A stretch of DNA of 64,000 bases, taken from contig JAZHRO010000063.1 of NCBI GenBank assembly GCA_037157565.1, positions 157,902,501 to 157,966,500 on the forward strand, given 5' to 3'. Below are positions 43,961 through 57,349 of the stretch, in pieces. The position numbers were made by a program, and so were the translations under genes. Within the stretch, counting starts at the first letter, position 1. Each line of letters starts with the position of its first letter. The stretch comes from Thalassia testudinum. Its lineage: Eukaryota; Streptophyta; Magnoliopsida; Alismatales; Hydrocharitaceae. The notes beneath the pieces are model-generated. The model was not told the DNA's origin, did not search any database, and was given only the letters and a program-made list of their open reading frames with translations.

Positions 43961-45096
43961 TACTCTCCCTCACACAAAATCACCCACAATGAGGATGTCA
44001 TCCTTCCACCACCCCTTTCCCGCCATGACGACCCTCTACCGAGAAGCCGAGGGTGCCCTATCCATAGCATCTATCTACTCTTGAGGAATCTTCTGTTGGC
44101 TCACCTGGAGCCAAGGATAGAACGGAAGAGATTATGGATACTTTTAGGCAAGTCCAGATTAACTTGCCTCTGTTGGAAGCTATTAAACAGATCCCGTCCT
44201 ATGCCAAGTTTCTGAAGGACCTGTGCACCCAGAAGCGCCGATCTAGGAAACAGGTCCAAACCAAGGTCATCCTGCTTGACCATGTTAGCTCGGTTCTCCA
44301 TCATGGAACACCCCCCAAAATGAAAGACCCAGGGGCCCTGTATATTTCAGTGGTTATAGGTAACTAGCACATTGACGAGGCTCTACTCGATTTGGGTGAG
44401 GGTGTGAACATTCTACCAAGCTCTATCTACGACCTTTTGGGAGGAGGCAAGCTAAAGTCTAGTCTAGTAATCCTCCAAGTTGCAAACAGATCACTTAGGA
44501 CAGCGCGAGGATTGTTGGAAGATGTCCTTATGAGAGTGGAGGATTTCTTCTTCCCCGTTGACTTTCTGGTGCTTGATACTGACCCATCAAATAAGCCCAC
44601 AAAATCGTCCATTATTCTAAGATGCCCCTTCTTGGTCACAGCCAATGCCTCTATAAATTGTAGATCTGGGGCACTTAAAATGGGCTTTGGGAACAAGAAG
44701 ATTCGATTGAATGTTTTTGATACTTACAAGCATTCCGGATTTGAAGATTATTCTCAGATTGAGGTCGTTGATGAAATAATTGAAGAGACTACTCCAGCAC
44801 TCTTATGTAGGGATCCCCTTCAGAAGGTCATATCTAAGGACCATCCCTCGATTATTAAAGAAACTAAAAGGGAAATGCCTGAATTAGAAGAGTTGCTGGG
44901 GATACACACTGAGTCTCTGTCCCCACCTTGGACTGTGAAGGTAGATCCACTACCTGAGGTAGGGACATCTCAACTAAAACTCTCAATCCAAAAGGCTCCT
45001 AAGTTGGAGTTGAAACCCCTCCCGAGCACATTGAAATATGCTTTCCTTGGCCCTAATAACATGCTCCCCATTATTATCTCGTCTGCATTATCTCTA
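43961..45096 (+). pseudogene. E6 aspartic protease, truncated 3'
   Basis: A frameshift near 44040 separates it from gag. The active site reads ALLDLGEGVNILP (Asp retained, following residues altered from DLGAS) and a later block reads IILRCPFLVTANA, an eroded ILGRPFLATA. The open part spans 44392-45096. The text stays parallel to E4 up to MLPIIISSALS and then changes abruptly to LTR sequence; the codons read after 45096 belong to E8. Confidence 0.8.
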
Positions 45097-45637
45097 ATTG
45101 CAAACTCAAGTAGAGTTGGAGTGGGCGGTCACATCCACCACCGCCCACATCCACCACAGTGAGGAAAGGGAGAGAGGAGAGTTGGAGTGGGCGGCTGGCA
45201 GATGGTGGTGGGGTGCTATATGTGTGCGACTAAGGGTGGAAGTGGAGGTGACCAACTGTGTGTGCTGATGTGAGGGGATGGGCTGAACCCTTGTAAAGGT
45301 TGAGGAGAGGGTTCCTTTATAGATAATGGGAGGTAGGGTGGCGGGTGTGGGTGTAGGTTGTTAGCATATTTAAAAAAAAGGAATATTGCATGTAGGGAAA
45401 ATGAATGTAGGCTTTTATTGGATGGAATAAGTGGTGGACTTTAAATGGGAATGAGGTGGCCATGGAAGGGATGAAATGGATGAATAGATGCTCAATCTCT
45501 CTCTCTATCTTCCTCTCCATAAAATGAACAAATGCAAATACTTCACAAGATGCATGCATGGCTATCTAATCTAAATGCTTAATGCTAGAAAATAGCATAA
45601 GTTGACTTAATTAGAGGCGTGAATTGCTGTGCAATCA
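45097..45637 (-). repeat. E8: family-C LTR fragment
   Basis: On minus it starts TGATTGCACAGCAATTC at 45637, inside the E7 leader, like the E2 and E3 LTR starts. A TATA box (CTATAAAGG) lies at 45314-45322 on minus. It is truncated at 45097 against E6 protease text, so its other end and any interior are gone. Confidence 0.7.
45314..45322 (-). promoter_or_regulatory. TATA box in E8 LTR
   Basis: CTATAAAGG on minus followed by AACCCTCTCC, the same arrangement as in the E1 and E3 LTRs. Confidence 0.5.
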
Positions 45638-46361
45638 GCAATCCCAATTTTTTTTAAAGTGACCATTGAATTAATTAGATTCAAACACTTTAGTGGTCTT
45701 GAATTTAAGTCCAATGCAGATGCATATCAGGTATTTGATGCTAAAGAGAAGACGTACCTTACTCTAGCTTTCTTCGTGCAAGATGTCTACAATGCAAAAA
45801 TATAAACTAGATGTTGCTCGGTCAATCATAGATGGTCACCCTATAGATATGCAGCTTCTAGTAGGTAGTTTGACTTTTTTTTCTTTTTCTTTTTTTTTTA
45901 TCACACAATTCAAACAAACCTAAACAATTGACAACTAACAAACCACATAAAATAATAGTCCTAGTTAATAAAGAAATGGGACATGCTCCCAAAAATACCC
46001 CAAAACAAGGGTCCAATCAATCCAACAAAATTGGGGAACAAACCCCGCAAACCAACCCTAATGAAATTGGGTGAGAAAACAATGAATAAAAATTTTGAGT
46101 CCAAAGTTTATTCTAACACCTAATTAAATGGAAGGAGGATAGGAGAAGTCCTCCTCAACGAAACACCAGGTTTGTCGATCTCCCAGCTACTTGTCACCTT
46201 GCTAGGTGGAATCAAGGCCCACCAAAATGCATCTAGTATGGCTCTCCCTATTCCACATGATACAACTCTCACCCAAATCAAGATAATAGATCAATATATA
46301 TAGCATCAATAACAAATCAATGTGAACAGGAAAAGTGTGTGAGTTTATTAGGCCCATTGCC

Positions 46362-46379
46362 TCATCGGCAACGACGCCA
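46362..46379 (-). other. E7 primer-binding site
   Basis: TGGCGTCGTTGCCGATGA on minus, two differences from the perfect complement of the tRNA-Asp 3' end. Confidence 0.8.
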
Positions 46380-46381
46380 TT

Positions 46382-47889
46382 TGATGAAGAGAATTTCACT
46401 TATCTATGGGGATGATAGCAATAAAATTATTCATCACTGTAGTTATGTGGTGGAAAATATCTCAATAAAAAATTAAAACAGATATCAAATTAAACCACAA
46501 TAATGATGTCACATCCATAGGGAGGTACGAACCAAATAAACTCATAAATGTTTCCACATTAGTCTTGATTTCATAGAAAAATGCTTAGGAGGATTATTCT
46601 GTAAATGTCTCTTGTTCCCATCAATACTTTTTGCTAGATGAAATAATAAAGGATGAGAGAGTTAAAGGATATTGCATGCAATTGCCACTTCAAAACTTAA
46701 GGTAAGCACCCTGTGCTTTTCACCTAATAAATATTTCCTTGCTTCAAAAGCATCTTAGTCATGAGAGGTAGAGAGAGTTACTGCAGAATAGAGGGAACAA
46801 GAGGGGCTAGAGAGCAAATTTAGCAACATAAATATATATAAATAAAAATCCACAACCTCAATTACCTCCTCAACATTTCATTGCATCTAATACCACATCC
46901 ACTGTTGAAAAATAGGGGAGGGGTGTTGGCATGGCCGGCTGCATCGTGGAGGCAATGGCTAGGGGTGTGGCTACCGGTGGTGGTGGATTGAAGGTGGAGC
47001 TTCGCTGTGGTGATGATGTCATGGGCTGAGATGGTCTGCGGCGGTCGGGCGATGTGGCCTTGAGTCCATCGGTGTGTGGGTGACGTACGGTGGTAAAGTC
47101 TTTGCTGCTACCTCGTGAATGTCGTTGAGGTTCACTCAAGGGTAGCAGTCCTCTTGGAGGTGTTGGCGGTGCGTAGAGCAGCCAGAAGTGGCTGGTGGTG
47201 CGTGGGGATGATCGACGGCTTTGGGTCCTTTTGTCAGTTGCAAGTGGTGAGCAAGAAGAAGAAGAAGACGTAGGGGAGTAGGTAGGGGTGATGATGGTGG
47301 TGGTTGTGGTGAACAGTGGTGTGCAGTGAGAATGGATAAGGGTGAGGATGGTGTGTTTGGGTTATTCTACTACGTGGAGGGGATGAACAGGAACTAAGGC
47401 AGTGAGGAAGAGGAAGTTGGGTGCACGGCTGGCGGTGGTGGCGCTCTCTGTCACTGAGCACCACTGTGTCAAGGCGAGCGGAGGATAGGCAAGGAGAGCG
47501 TCGGCCCATTGTGTAAGCAGCTTCCATAGTGTTCATTGGGTGTACGGTAGAGGTTTTGCTTCCCCCCTCGAGAGGATGATGATGCCTGGGAGAAGATACT
47601 CCTTTTAGAAAAAAAAACATCATGCTGTTGAGAGAAAAGGGGAGGAGGTTAAGGAGGTTGTTTTAATCAAGCACCTCAAATTTCATGATAAAATCAAATT
47701 ACATAAAATAAATGTACATAGGTAATATATCAATAAATGGTCCATGGAGCATATATATCGAGTTAGAAATAATAATGTCGAAACTCAAGTTTAATTAATA
47801 TCCCAGTATAATGCATGCTCGAAATATAGTTCAATTCCCAACTTAAGTGTTCTTAGGTGTAATAGAAGTCCAATAAATTGGACTCATTA
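46382..47889 (-). repeat. E7 5' LTR (family B, 1508 bp)
   Basis: On minus it starts TAATGAGTCCAATTTATTGG (the terminal TG is changed to TA) and ends TCTCTTCATCA beside the PBS. The distal part shares ATTTTCCACCACATAA-type text with the E4 and E6 LTR ends. Confidence 0.8.
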
Positions 47890-48125
47890 GTTATCTCCTC
47901 CACCACTACCACTAGCTCTACTGTTTCCATGATCCCCTAGTCCAGTGCCAGATCTACCGATGGCAAAAGCCATGGTCTGCAAGGTTGCCTGCATTTGTTA
48001 CATGGTTTCTTGGAATTGCGTGAGGACTGCGAAGGAATTTGGTGGATTCTTTATGCCTTCCTATTGTCTTTGGCATCTCTAAGGCATCCTGAAATGTGCA
48101 TAAGCCTCCAAGGTCAGCAACAAGG
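47890..48125 (-). pseudogene. Possible gag N-terminal fragment
   Basis: On minus a short degraded frame reads QMQATLQTMAFAIGRSG and a Gly/Ser-rich tail. Such text resembles the start of Gag in other plant gypsy lineages, but no conserved core is present. E7 interrupts it at 47889. Confidence 0.3.
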
Positions 48126-51100
48126 TAAGTTATGAGGCACTCATTGTAGCTCCTAATTCACTTAAATTAGGAAGTTTAGCTAGCTAATTAGTATTAAATA
48201 ACATACAAATAGGGTTAAATATGTATATAGTTAATTATAGGCTTGAGCATAAAATACCTATCAATTAAGCCTTTTTATTGCTAAGAAAATGCCTTAAATA
48301 TCTAAGATAAAATAAAGGGCTCAAAATCATGAATTAAACTATTTAAAACCTTATTAATTAAGTTAATACTTAATTAAGGATGAAGTTATTATTTAGAAGC
48401 CCAATGTTGAGCATTAATTTATATATTAAATATTGGGTCAAATTTATAATTTGACCTCATAACTTGGTACATTAATATTTATACAACCTTCCAGAAAAAG
48501 TTGGTGTAAAAATAAATTAATTTGCACCCATAAATTGAGAATTTGCATTTAAGTCCCTCTAAATTTTATGAAAAGGTCTCTATGAAGAGTCATCTTCTTC
48601 CTCGAGCTATGGTCGTCCATTCTTCTTCTCCGATGATGACCAATGCAATAGCTAATCTCCATTTCCTTGACCGCCCATCTTCTCCTCAACCTCTTCTTCC
48701 CATCTAATGGTTCTAATCAACCAGTAGGTTCCTTGAGCAACATTCACTCATCTCTATTTTCGGAGAAGACGACGGCCATTTCCTAGAACCTAAATGACTT
48801 TACAACCAAATACATCCTACCTAGACTTCTTCGGCACCTATAAATAACCCTTCCCACCTTCAAATCAGGCTATCAAGAACCCTTTCTACCTTCCCCAATA
48901 GAGATTCGATCATAGGTTATTCGTTTCAACCTTCGCTGCTACTCTCAACCCCTCTCAAGCTCACTCCGACAAAGTGGCTACCTCTCTCACCCCCTTTCCA
49001 TGGCCCTCACCTTTCCACCAGCAGAGGTACGCCCTACGCCTCTCTCTTAGTCAATTTGATCGGCTAGAGTTGCTTCTCTCACCACATCTCTTTTTCTTAG
49101 TATCCGATGAGCGATCAACGAAGCCCTTCTTACCATTTCATCCAGTTAATACTTTCAGGCTTCTCACCCCCTTTTATAGATTAGTTTGATCTCTTTAATT
49201 CATAGGATTAGTTAACGTAGCTTCTTGATTTCCTCACTTCCTTCTCCATTGCCGGCCACCACTAATTCCAGTGCTAGAGGTGATGAGGTATGGCCCATCA
49301 TAGCTAAAATGCCCAAGTTAAGCTAGATATTAGGTTAAACACTATCTAATTAATACAATAAATGGGTTAAGTGTGAGAATTAATGAAAATGACCTAAAAC
49401 ACTCAAATTTTGTTAAAAATGCATAATTAGCTCACATTTGAGAATTTCTATTCAGAAAATACAAATTGAAAATCAAGATGTAAATTGAACACACAATTGA
49501 GATTCAAAGTACAAATCAAAGGTTAAATCATGTTTTAATATGTTCAATTAAGCTATAATAAAAAACTCATGGCATTTAGACATCATTAGGGCCTTGCATT
49601 CATAAGTTCACAATTAGGCCCTTAGTACATCACATTTCTTTACACATAAAAGCCGCAAAGGCTTACTTGTAAGCTACTAGGGATCCTTTGGTCATAAAAC
49701 ATTCCATTAATGGGCCTCTTCAACAAATGCTCTACCTCTTCACTATAAGTGCTTACCATGTTATTTACCCAAAAGATTTGAGTACATTCTCAAGCCACTG
49801 TTCACCAGGGAGAACTAGAAGAGCAGCCACAATCCATTTGCGGATTCATGAGTTCAACGGTCGATCTTTGACCATTGATCATGCACTTTTGCGTGCAGCA
49901 TCGTTACCCTCTCTAGATCTCATCCTACGGTGGAATTTCATCGTAGAGCTTCCCACACTCTTCTCCCTCTCAAATGCACCATCTATCCCCTAATCATTTA
50001 ATCTCAAAATCCGTTGACTGTACTTGACCAATCACTTTTTTAAGGATCTCAAGAGCATCCCTAGAAAAGGATTAGCTCCCTCTCCTACTTCCTCGAGCTG
50101 GTCGTTCTTCCTCTCTAGCTTTCTCTTCCCCAATTCATTTGGTGCCATTGGTGATAGCAATAGAGCTCTTCTTCCTTGATCCCTCCATGTCGCTATGGAT
50201 CTCATAACACCTGAGGACATCCCTGAGCTCCTCTAGTGAGCTTTCATCAGCTGAGGACTTCTCCTTCATCGCCACTACCACCAACCGTGGTTCTTCTTAA
50301 AGGTATCATTCATCCTTTTAGATTAGGATTGCTGCTTTCTAGGTAGTTTTAAATCCATTCTTGATTAGATAGGACTAGTGTTAGGTAGTTTAGATCATAA
50401 CTCCCCACTGGTTTAGTTTAGATTAGTAGATTAGTCTAGATCTGATCCGGCCTCTATCATCAATTCAGATCAAAGAGGTGATTTCTCATCTTCATTTTGA
50501 TCAATTCATCTCTCTCTACATATCATGATTGCTTCTGGATGTTTTCCTCACATATTAATTGCCATTCACCCATTCATTAAGGCATCAAATCAAATCTAAT
50601 GCTCTTGAGCATTCAAATCTTATTTGAGTGCCAAACTTCATCTAAGGGTCATTCCACTCATTCCACCTGATCAAAATGACCTTCCAATGGTTTTGAAATA
50701 AGTGATTCAACGATTTCATCCGATCTGATTTTTGTTCTTCATTCATAGTAGAGCTAAGGAAAATCAGTTGCACTGATTTGAGGCTCTAGCAATGATTCAA
50801 ATGACCATTTAGGCGAGATTTTGGATTTTAATTGAAAGGGTTTTAGTGAATTATTCAGAAGTTGAGTTAAGCCTGAGAGCTTTAAATGAAGGTTTGGGAT
50901 TTGATTTCAGTGGATTTCATTGTCTAATTAAATTTCTCTCTTCACATTGTCTGTAGAGTAAGAGAGAGATTAGATTAGGGTTCATCTTGTTCCTTGAGTT
51001 CTAATCTTGTTTGAATGAGTCCTAGACCTATTGTGGACAATTTCAGATACTTTTGAATGGGGATTTAGTGTTTCTGAAAGCCTAATATGAATTTTCACCT

Positions 51101-52344
51101 TACACTGTCTATAGTGTAAGGTGAAGGTCATATTAGGGTTTCAATGATTTTTAGGAGTTGAATTTATCTTTCCTTGGATTTCAAAATTGTTAGGAAAGAA
51201 TTTGAAATGGTTTTTGTGGGATATAATTCATACATCTCAATTTTGGGATTCAATTCTACATCGTAGGTCTAAGATGAGATTTGCATTCCAAGCCAATCAA
51301 TGATGTTTTTGATGCGTGAACCTGATTCTTAAGTCGAGTTTAAGTCATAATCAATTCTTTAATGGCTATGTAAATGCTTGCTTTTGATTTGAATCTCCCA
51401 TTTCAGCACATCAAAGGCAGCATAGCAACTACATTCAGTGGATTTTTCATTTTTATTTTTGAGTGATTTGTGGATCTGAGGTGTCTCTGAGATGAATGAA
51501 ACTTAGATCTAGGTTTTCAAGATCTGAAGTGGCTTAAAGGAGCCTCAGATCTGACCTTAATGGCCTGATCTTACAACAACATCAGTTGTAGCAGTACCAG
51601 CACTAAGCTGTTGAGATTAGTAGCAACAACCACTATTTGTGCTGGTTCTGATGAAGAGTTGAGTTGGGTATTGAGCCTAGTGAGCCATCTGATGTGTTAT
51701 ACTAATAGAATTTCATATATCAAGCATTCATGTACTGTTATAGCTTAATTCTTACTTGAATGGCATGGAATTCATGTTGTAATTCTTTTGTCAGCTACAT
51801 TAACTATTCAATCTTTCCAAAATGTAATTTGAAATGAAATTTAAATTGGAAATCATGTTTTAATGATCAATCATCTTTCATGTGATGTGTTAAGTGTTTT
51901 CGAATGCTTGTCTTCAGCCCCAGCACCTTAAAATTGAGTTTCATGGCTTAGGTTATGCATTTCAAAACCCATTTATGACATGATTGTGCCAACGTGTTAA
52001 TACATTGAAAAATATAAAAAATTGAAAAAAAATAAAATAAAAGTGTCTTGAGTAGGATTAGATATACTTTTAGGTGTGCAAAGTTTGAGTGGATTCCTAA
52101 CCCTCTAGCTAGTAGAACATACCAGCAGACAGTTTAGTCTACTACTGTTTTGAATAAAAGAACTCAAATTCAAAAATACAAAAATTGTCCTCTCTTCTTT
52201 CATCTCACTTTCTCTCTCTTCTCGTACTTCTATAAAACGTAAAAACACCATAAAAATCTGAATAAATTGAAAAATACACAAAAATTCCATATATATAGTA
52301 TTTACACTTGTAAATATATTTGAATTGGTTTTTGAGAAGGCAGG
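48126..52344. other. No recognisable gene; probable old LTR or leader debris
   Basis: AT-rich text with short partly repeated blocks, for example CTTCCTCGAGCT near 48597 and 50090, and TTAGATTAG-type text near 50320. A small inverted pair, CACCTTACACTGTCTATAG then GTGTAAGGTG, lies at about 51098-51124. The open stretches at 48974-49189 and 49688-49993 have no recognisable motif. I cannot assign this region. Confidence 0.4.
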
Positions 52345-53795
52345 ATGTGGACTGACGGGATCGGGGCGACAGCAGGCGAAGCAAGGGTGGCGACCAGTGG
52401 AATCAGGGAAGGTGAAAGCTGGCATACTTGGAGGTCGAGGGTTTGGAGGCGGAAGGAGCGGAGGGACTCCGATGTGCACGGTAAAAGGGTGATGGAGGCG
52501 AGATGGTCCGATAGAAGGGGCGCAAAGGTGCACGGCAAGATCTTATGCTTCTGCTGCCAGCGACGGGGACATGTGGCGGCTACTTGCCGATCTCCCATGG
52601 TGTGCTTGAAATGCAGGGGATTTGGTCACAAGAGAGATTCGTGTAGGGGTCTTGGGGGGCAGATGAAAGAACATCTTTTCCCACGCTCTGGAATTTTGAA
52701 TTCTTGGGCTTTGCAGGCACCGCCTCTGCCCCCTTCTTTGCATATCTCGAGGGGGCTTACGGTTGATGTGGAGGTTCCTATGACAGAAAACATCAAAGCA
52801 GCAGAGATGGCTTTGCGTGGAGCTCTGGTCAGGGAGGTTATGTCTGGAAGACTGACGGCAGAGAATGTCCACATCCTGGTAAACTCTCTTTCCCTTTTGA
52901 CCAACTCCTGGCAGTCTGCTTTTTTATCAACTACATGGTTTGTCCTCTTTGGGTTGGGAATGGTGGATGTTGAGAGGCTGTGATTTCAGACGTCCTACAA
53001 CGATGGTTTCACGGTGATCTAGAGACTGGTCTCTCCCTTTGATGGAGCCTTGCCGGAGAGGCCACCCTAGAGAGTGGGGTCCAGATAGGGAAAACTTGAG
53101 ATCAAGGGATTGCCTCTGCATCTGAGGTCGAAGGAGGTCGTATCATCAATGATTTTAGGATTTGCATCAGTGGTAGAAGATGCGGTTGTTGGACTGCTTG
53201 AGGGTGATGGGTGCTTGTTGAATGTGATGGTCGATGTATTTAAAGCTGGCTCTGTACCTAATAGACTTATTCTAAGATGTGGTGGGAGCTCCTGGATGCT
53301 GAGGATGAGGTTTTTGGTGGGTGGCACTGTAGCAAAGCAAGATAAGTCGTCTGGACTTGAAGCTGGTGAGGAGGCGGTTGCGTAGGACCTGTGCACGGCT
53401 CCTTTCGAAGAACCCCCATCTATCAAAAATCGTAAGGACTTCCATGTGGGGGAGAATGGGGAGGTTTTGAATGTAGAGAAGGAGGAATCGGGTGGGGTGG
53501 AAGCAGCAGGACAAACGTCCATGGTGGAAGGGGATGTACTACTAGGAGATGTGGAGACTGAGGAGAAGGGGGTTCAAGAGACATAGCTTGAGTCTCTGAA
53601 GGATAAATAGGACCTGCACGAGACTGAGGGCCTTAAATTTGATGGTGGTTCTTGCACTAAAGCTGGTAAGGGCAGATCACCTTATAGCCTTAGACAGAGG
53701 AAGTCAAAGGCTGTCATTCTGATGGATGAAGACGATATTGTGGAGGTTATGCAGGTATGTAAGTGCCAAACCCTCAGGGGGGAGGGGCCTCGTGA
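52345..53795 (+). pseudogene. LINE ORF1 (zinc-knuckle RNA-binding protein)
   Basis: Two Cys-X2-Cys-X4-His-X4-Cys knuckles lie in tandem: CFCCQRRGHVAATC and CLKCRGFGHKRDSC, around residues 69-100 from 52345. This layout is typical of plant L1 ORF1, which coats the element RNA. The upstream domain usual in such proteins (DUF4283) is not clearly visible. The frame is open to 52983 and continues with stops and shifts through 53110-53385 to about 53795, with an acidic C-terminal region. Confidence 0.7.
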
Positions 53796-53801
53796 GGATA
53801 G

Positions 53802-54580
53802 ATGAGAATCCTCACTTGGAACGTGTGTAAGTTGCACAACAAAAGCCGGAGGGCTTCTCTGATGAGATATTTGAGAGAATGGGGGATTGAATGTGCGATC
53901 ATTCAAGAGATGCACATTGAGAGCAATTCTGATAAGCATTGGTATGATTTGCTGGCTTTAGGGATGAATGAATGTGTGAGGATTGATACATAGGGGAGAT
54001 CGGGGGGTATTGCTATCTAGTGGAGGAAGGTGTGGGCTCAATGTCTGGAAGTTCACAAAGCCAGGAAAATTCCAAATTCACCAGGGGCATGAGTATATCT
54101 GGATTACTAGGGTATATGGACCATGTGCTGCATCTGCTAGCCAGGAGCTATGGGAGGAGTGGACTGCTGCGACTGAGTTGGTGCAGGGGGGAGTATGGTT
54201 TACTGGTGGGGATTTCAATTGTGTGTTAACAGGGGCAGACAGACCTAATGGTGGCACAGACAGCTCAGCTATTGGCTTCCAGATGGTGGTTCAATCTCTT
54301 CATCTGAATGATATCCATCTTCTGGTGTGGAATTTACATGGCGCAATGGAAATGGGCTGGCATCCAGAATAGACAGATTTTTTGGGAATGTGAACATTCT
54401 TGAAAGATTTCAGTTGTCGACTGTGAGTGGATTTGACCAACCTTTCTCTGATCACACCCCTTTGGTGTGGGACAGTGGGGAAGAAACACAAGTTGGCTCC
54501 TACTTCAAGCTTAAAAGATCTTGGCTGAATGAGCCAGGCTTCTGTCAGATGGTCAGCTCATGGTGGCAAGCTAAATAGGT
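53802..54580 (+). pseudogene. LINE ORF2, endonuclease domain
   Basis: Begins MRILTWNVCKLHNKSRR, the usual start of the exonuclease-endonuclease-phosphatase fold. IIQEMHIE carries the catalytic Glu, VYGPC follows, WFTGGDFNCVL gives the Asp-x-Asn motif, and FTWRNGNGLASRIDRFF with FSDHTPLVW gives the C-terminal Ser-Asp-His block. Three separate open pieces show at least two frame or stop breaks. The enzyme nicks target DNA to prime reverse transcription. Confidence 0.85.
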
Positions 54581-56304
54581 GGAGGGCTCTGCTACTGTTA
54601 GATTGGCAACCAAGCTGACTGATTTGTGCACTATCTTAAAAGAGTATGGAATTACTGTTAGGTTGATGAGGCAACAGAGGGAGGCTTTAAAAAAATTCAC
54701 GAGTGGGACTCTAAGGAAGTAGCTGGCCCTTTATCTGAGGAAGAACTTGCTGAGAGGAAGGTGTGGCAGGGTGTGATACTGGATGAAGACCTTAAACAAG
54801 AAATCGATTGGAGGGAGAGATCTAGGCAATTATGGCTTAAGGAGGGAGATGCCAACACGAAATTCTTCCATCTTGCGGCTAGCTCTCGGAGGCATGTTAA
54901 TTTTATATCTTCTATCCTTAGAGATGGACACAGGATCTCTTCCACTTAGGAGATAAAATCTGAAGCCATTAAATATTATAGAGAGGCTTCTCGGGCAGCT
55001 AAGAGGGAGAAATGGAGAATGGCAGGAAGAGATGCTCCTAGGTTGACGAGTGAACAGGCCTCTCAACTGACTGCAATCATCACTGAATAGGAGACCCTAT
55101 AGGCAATTAAAGAGCTCAATATGGAAGGGTCCCCGGGCCTTGATGGAATACAAGTCTTCTTCTACAGAGAGAGAGATGTGGAGTGTGCTGGGCAAGGAAG
55201 TGATGGATGTCATTAGGGACTTTAAGAAGGGAAATGCTGGGTTTGAAAGGATCAACAAGTCATATCTTTTTCTATTGCCTAAGTCAATGGGAGCAGAAAA
55301 ATTCTCAGACTTTAGGCCGATCTCCCTTTCAAATTCCATCTACCTTGTCATCAGCAAGATTTTGGCTAATCGGCTGAGAACAGTTCTACAGAGCCTAATC
55401 CATCCGATGCAAGCTACATTCCTGCCTAACAGATCACTCCAAGAATCTTTCATTTTGGCTCAGGAAATGGTGAGTGGATGGCACAGAAGGAAATGCAAGG
55501 CATTCATGTGGAAAGTTGATTTCCAGAAGGCGTATGATTCAATCTCTTGGCCGTATCTCTGGGAGGTTTTTAAAAGGAGAGGTTTTCCTCCTTTATGGAT
55601 CCAATGGATGAAACGTTGTATCACAACTGCTTCCTTTTCACCATTGATCAATGGGAAGCCTTGCAGTGTTTGGATTTTTCCTCAGTGTAGGGTTAGACAA
55701 GGATGTCCTTTAGCCCTTTGGTGTTTAACCTTGCGATGGATGGGCTTGCAAGGTATGCTTGCAGATTGGCAGAGGTGGGTCTAATCAAAGGGTATTCATT
55801 ATCCAACAGGAGAAATATGGCCACCATTTTGCAATATGCAGATGACACGGTATTCTTCGTAGAATGGTCCAAGCCTGCGACACATGCTCTGGGTTATTGG
55901 TAAAGCTCTTTGGGGATATTTCAGGCCTATGTTTGAACAAGGAAAAGTCTATCTTGATATGTTTTGGCATGAATGAACAGGAGCAGATGGATTTGGAGAA
56001 TACATTGGGATCACCTCGAGCTACACTTCCACTGAGGTACTTAGGACTGCCATTGAGGGAAGCAAAATTGAAGAAATCTGATTGGAATGTCTTGTTTGAT
56101 AAGGTTTCTGGAAAGCTGAAAGGATGGAGTAGTGAGTTCTTATCTAAGGGTGGGAGACTAATCCTTCTTAACTCAGTCATTACATCCATCCCGATCTTTT
56201 ATTTTAGCATATTCAAGGCCTCGAAGTCTATTTGGAAGCGATTGGATGTTATGAGGAAAAGATTCTTCTGGAAAGGAGCCGGTCATGAGGGCAGCTTTAT
56301 GTAG
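54581..56304 (+). pseudogene. LINE ORF2, reverse transcriptase
   Basis: After a linker (54700-55140), RT motifs appear: EGSPGLDGIQVFFY, then after a frameshift near 55140 FRPISLSNSIYLVISKILANR and VDFQKAYDSISW. A second shift near 55720 leads into FNLAMDGLARY and the catalytic ILQYADDTVFF block. A third near 55895 leads to LFGDISGLCLNKEKS and LRYLGLPLREAKL. Every essential motif is readable, but the gene is broken at least three times. Confidence 0.85.
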
Positions 56305-57317
56305 CCCATCAGATGGAACAAAATCTGTAGGCCAAAGGAGATTGGTGGTATGGGGATTAAGGCACTCAAGGAGTTTAATGAGGCCTTATTGATTAAATGG
56401 GCCATCAAGATTCTGGACTGCAAGGAGGGATTGATGGCAGATTTGATCAGGGACAGCAATGGGGGATCAAACAGCAGTCTGCAGAGGCTACAACCAATGA
56501 AACCTTCCCCCTTTTGGTGATTAGTTATCAGTGCAATCAGCAAGTACTAGCACATGCTGCAGCCTAGACTCGAGATGGCAGAGATTTTAGCTTGTGGAAT
56601 GAGCAGTGGTCTGGTCTAGGGATGCTGAAAGAGGTATATCCGAGAGCTTATGCTGCTGCTACAGATAAGGAGGCCAAAGTCAATAGCTTGTGGTTTGCTG
56701 CAGAGAGCTGTTGGCTGCTGGAAGGGCTGGAACACTACAGATCAGGCACTCGATCATGGGAGGATAGGCAGAACCTGATGGCTGCTCTACAACAAGTGCG
56801 TCCTAGGGCAAATGTGATTGATACATATGTCTGGCAGGGTATATTTTCAGTGCAGCAAGCGTATGAGAAGATCATTAGGTCTAACATTGAGGTGGAGTGT
56901 GACCCTATTGACAGAGAGATTTGGTTATTGAAAGTCCCCCTGAAGGTTCAGATATTCTTGTGGCTTTGCAGATGGGAAGGTCTGATCACTAGTAATCTTA
57001 GACACAGAAGAATGGGGACTACTTTGAATGCTTGCCATCTCTGTGGATTACACTCTGACAGTACATCACATATTTTCTCTTCTTGCCTGGTCACCAACAA
57101 GATTTGGAGGATGACTTGTTTAGAACCTCTTCCGACCTGGGATTCCCTATGGCAGAGGTTCATTGCTCCTAGCCGGCCATATGGGGCTATGGCTGCCATT
57201 TTGTGGTGTGTGTGGAGGGCGCGTAATGGTAAACTTTTTCAGGAGAGACCGGTTAGATGTGAGAACGTTGTAAATGAATGCTGGTCCCTCATACATAGAT
57301 GGGGATCTCTTTTGTAA
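56305..57317 (+). pseudogene. LINE ORF2, C-terminal region (zf-RVT)
   Basis: An open stretch (56592-57317) holds the plant zf-RVT region: VWQGIFSVQQAYEKI, PLKVQIFLWLCRWEGL and the Cys/His block ACHLCGLHSDSTSHIFSSC. Text upstream (56305-56590) matches the KWAIKIL-type segment in another frame. This domain follows RT in many plant L1 elements. Confidence 0.8.
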
Positions 57318-57349
57318 TGTTTTGTTTGATATGAAATATACTGCCCTCG

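Larger units (their letters stand above)
39528..45096 (+). mobile_element. E6: family-B Athila element, truncated after protease
   Basis: A plus-strand element with a 5' LTR (39528-41207), a well-preserved PBS, a leader, gag and protease. It is cut at 45096, within codons that in E4 lead toward RT, and abuts a minus-strand family-C LTR fragment. It is the best view of the gag that E4 lacks; where both exist (protease) they are closely similar, so they belong to one family. Confidence 0.85.
45638..47889 (-). mobile_element. E7: 5' end of a family-B element
   Basis: A minus-strand 5' LTR (46382-47889), PBS (46362-46379) and about 0.7 kb of leader (45638-46361), where E8 inserted. Gag and pol are absent, probably lost with the deletion that joined E8 to E6. 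Confidence 0.8.

Noticed and set aside
48974..49993. Possible small genes at 48974-49189 and 49688-49993
   Set aside because: No recognisable domain, no supporting context, AT-rich surroundings and low-complexity composition.
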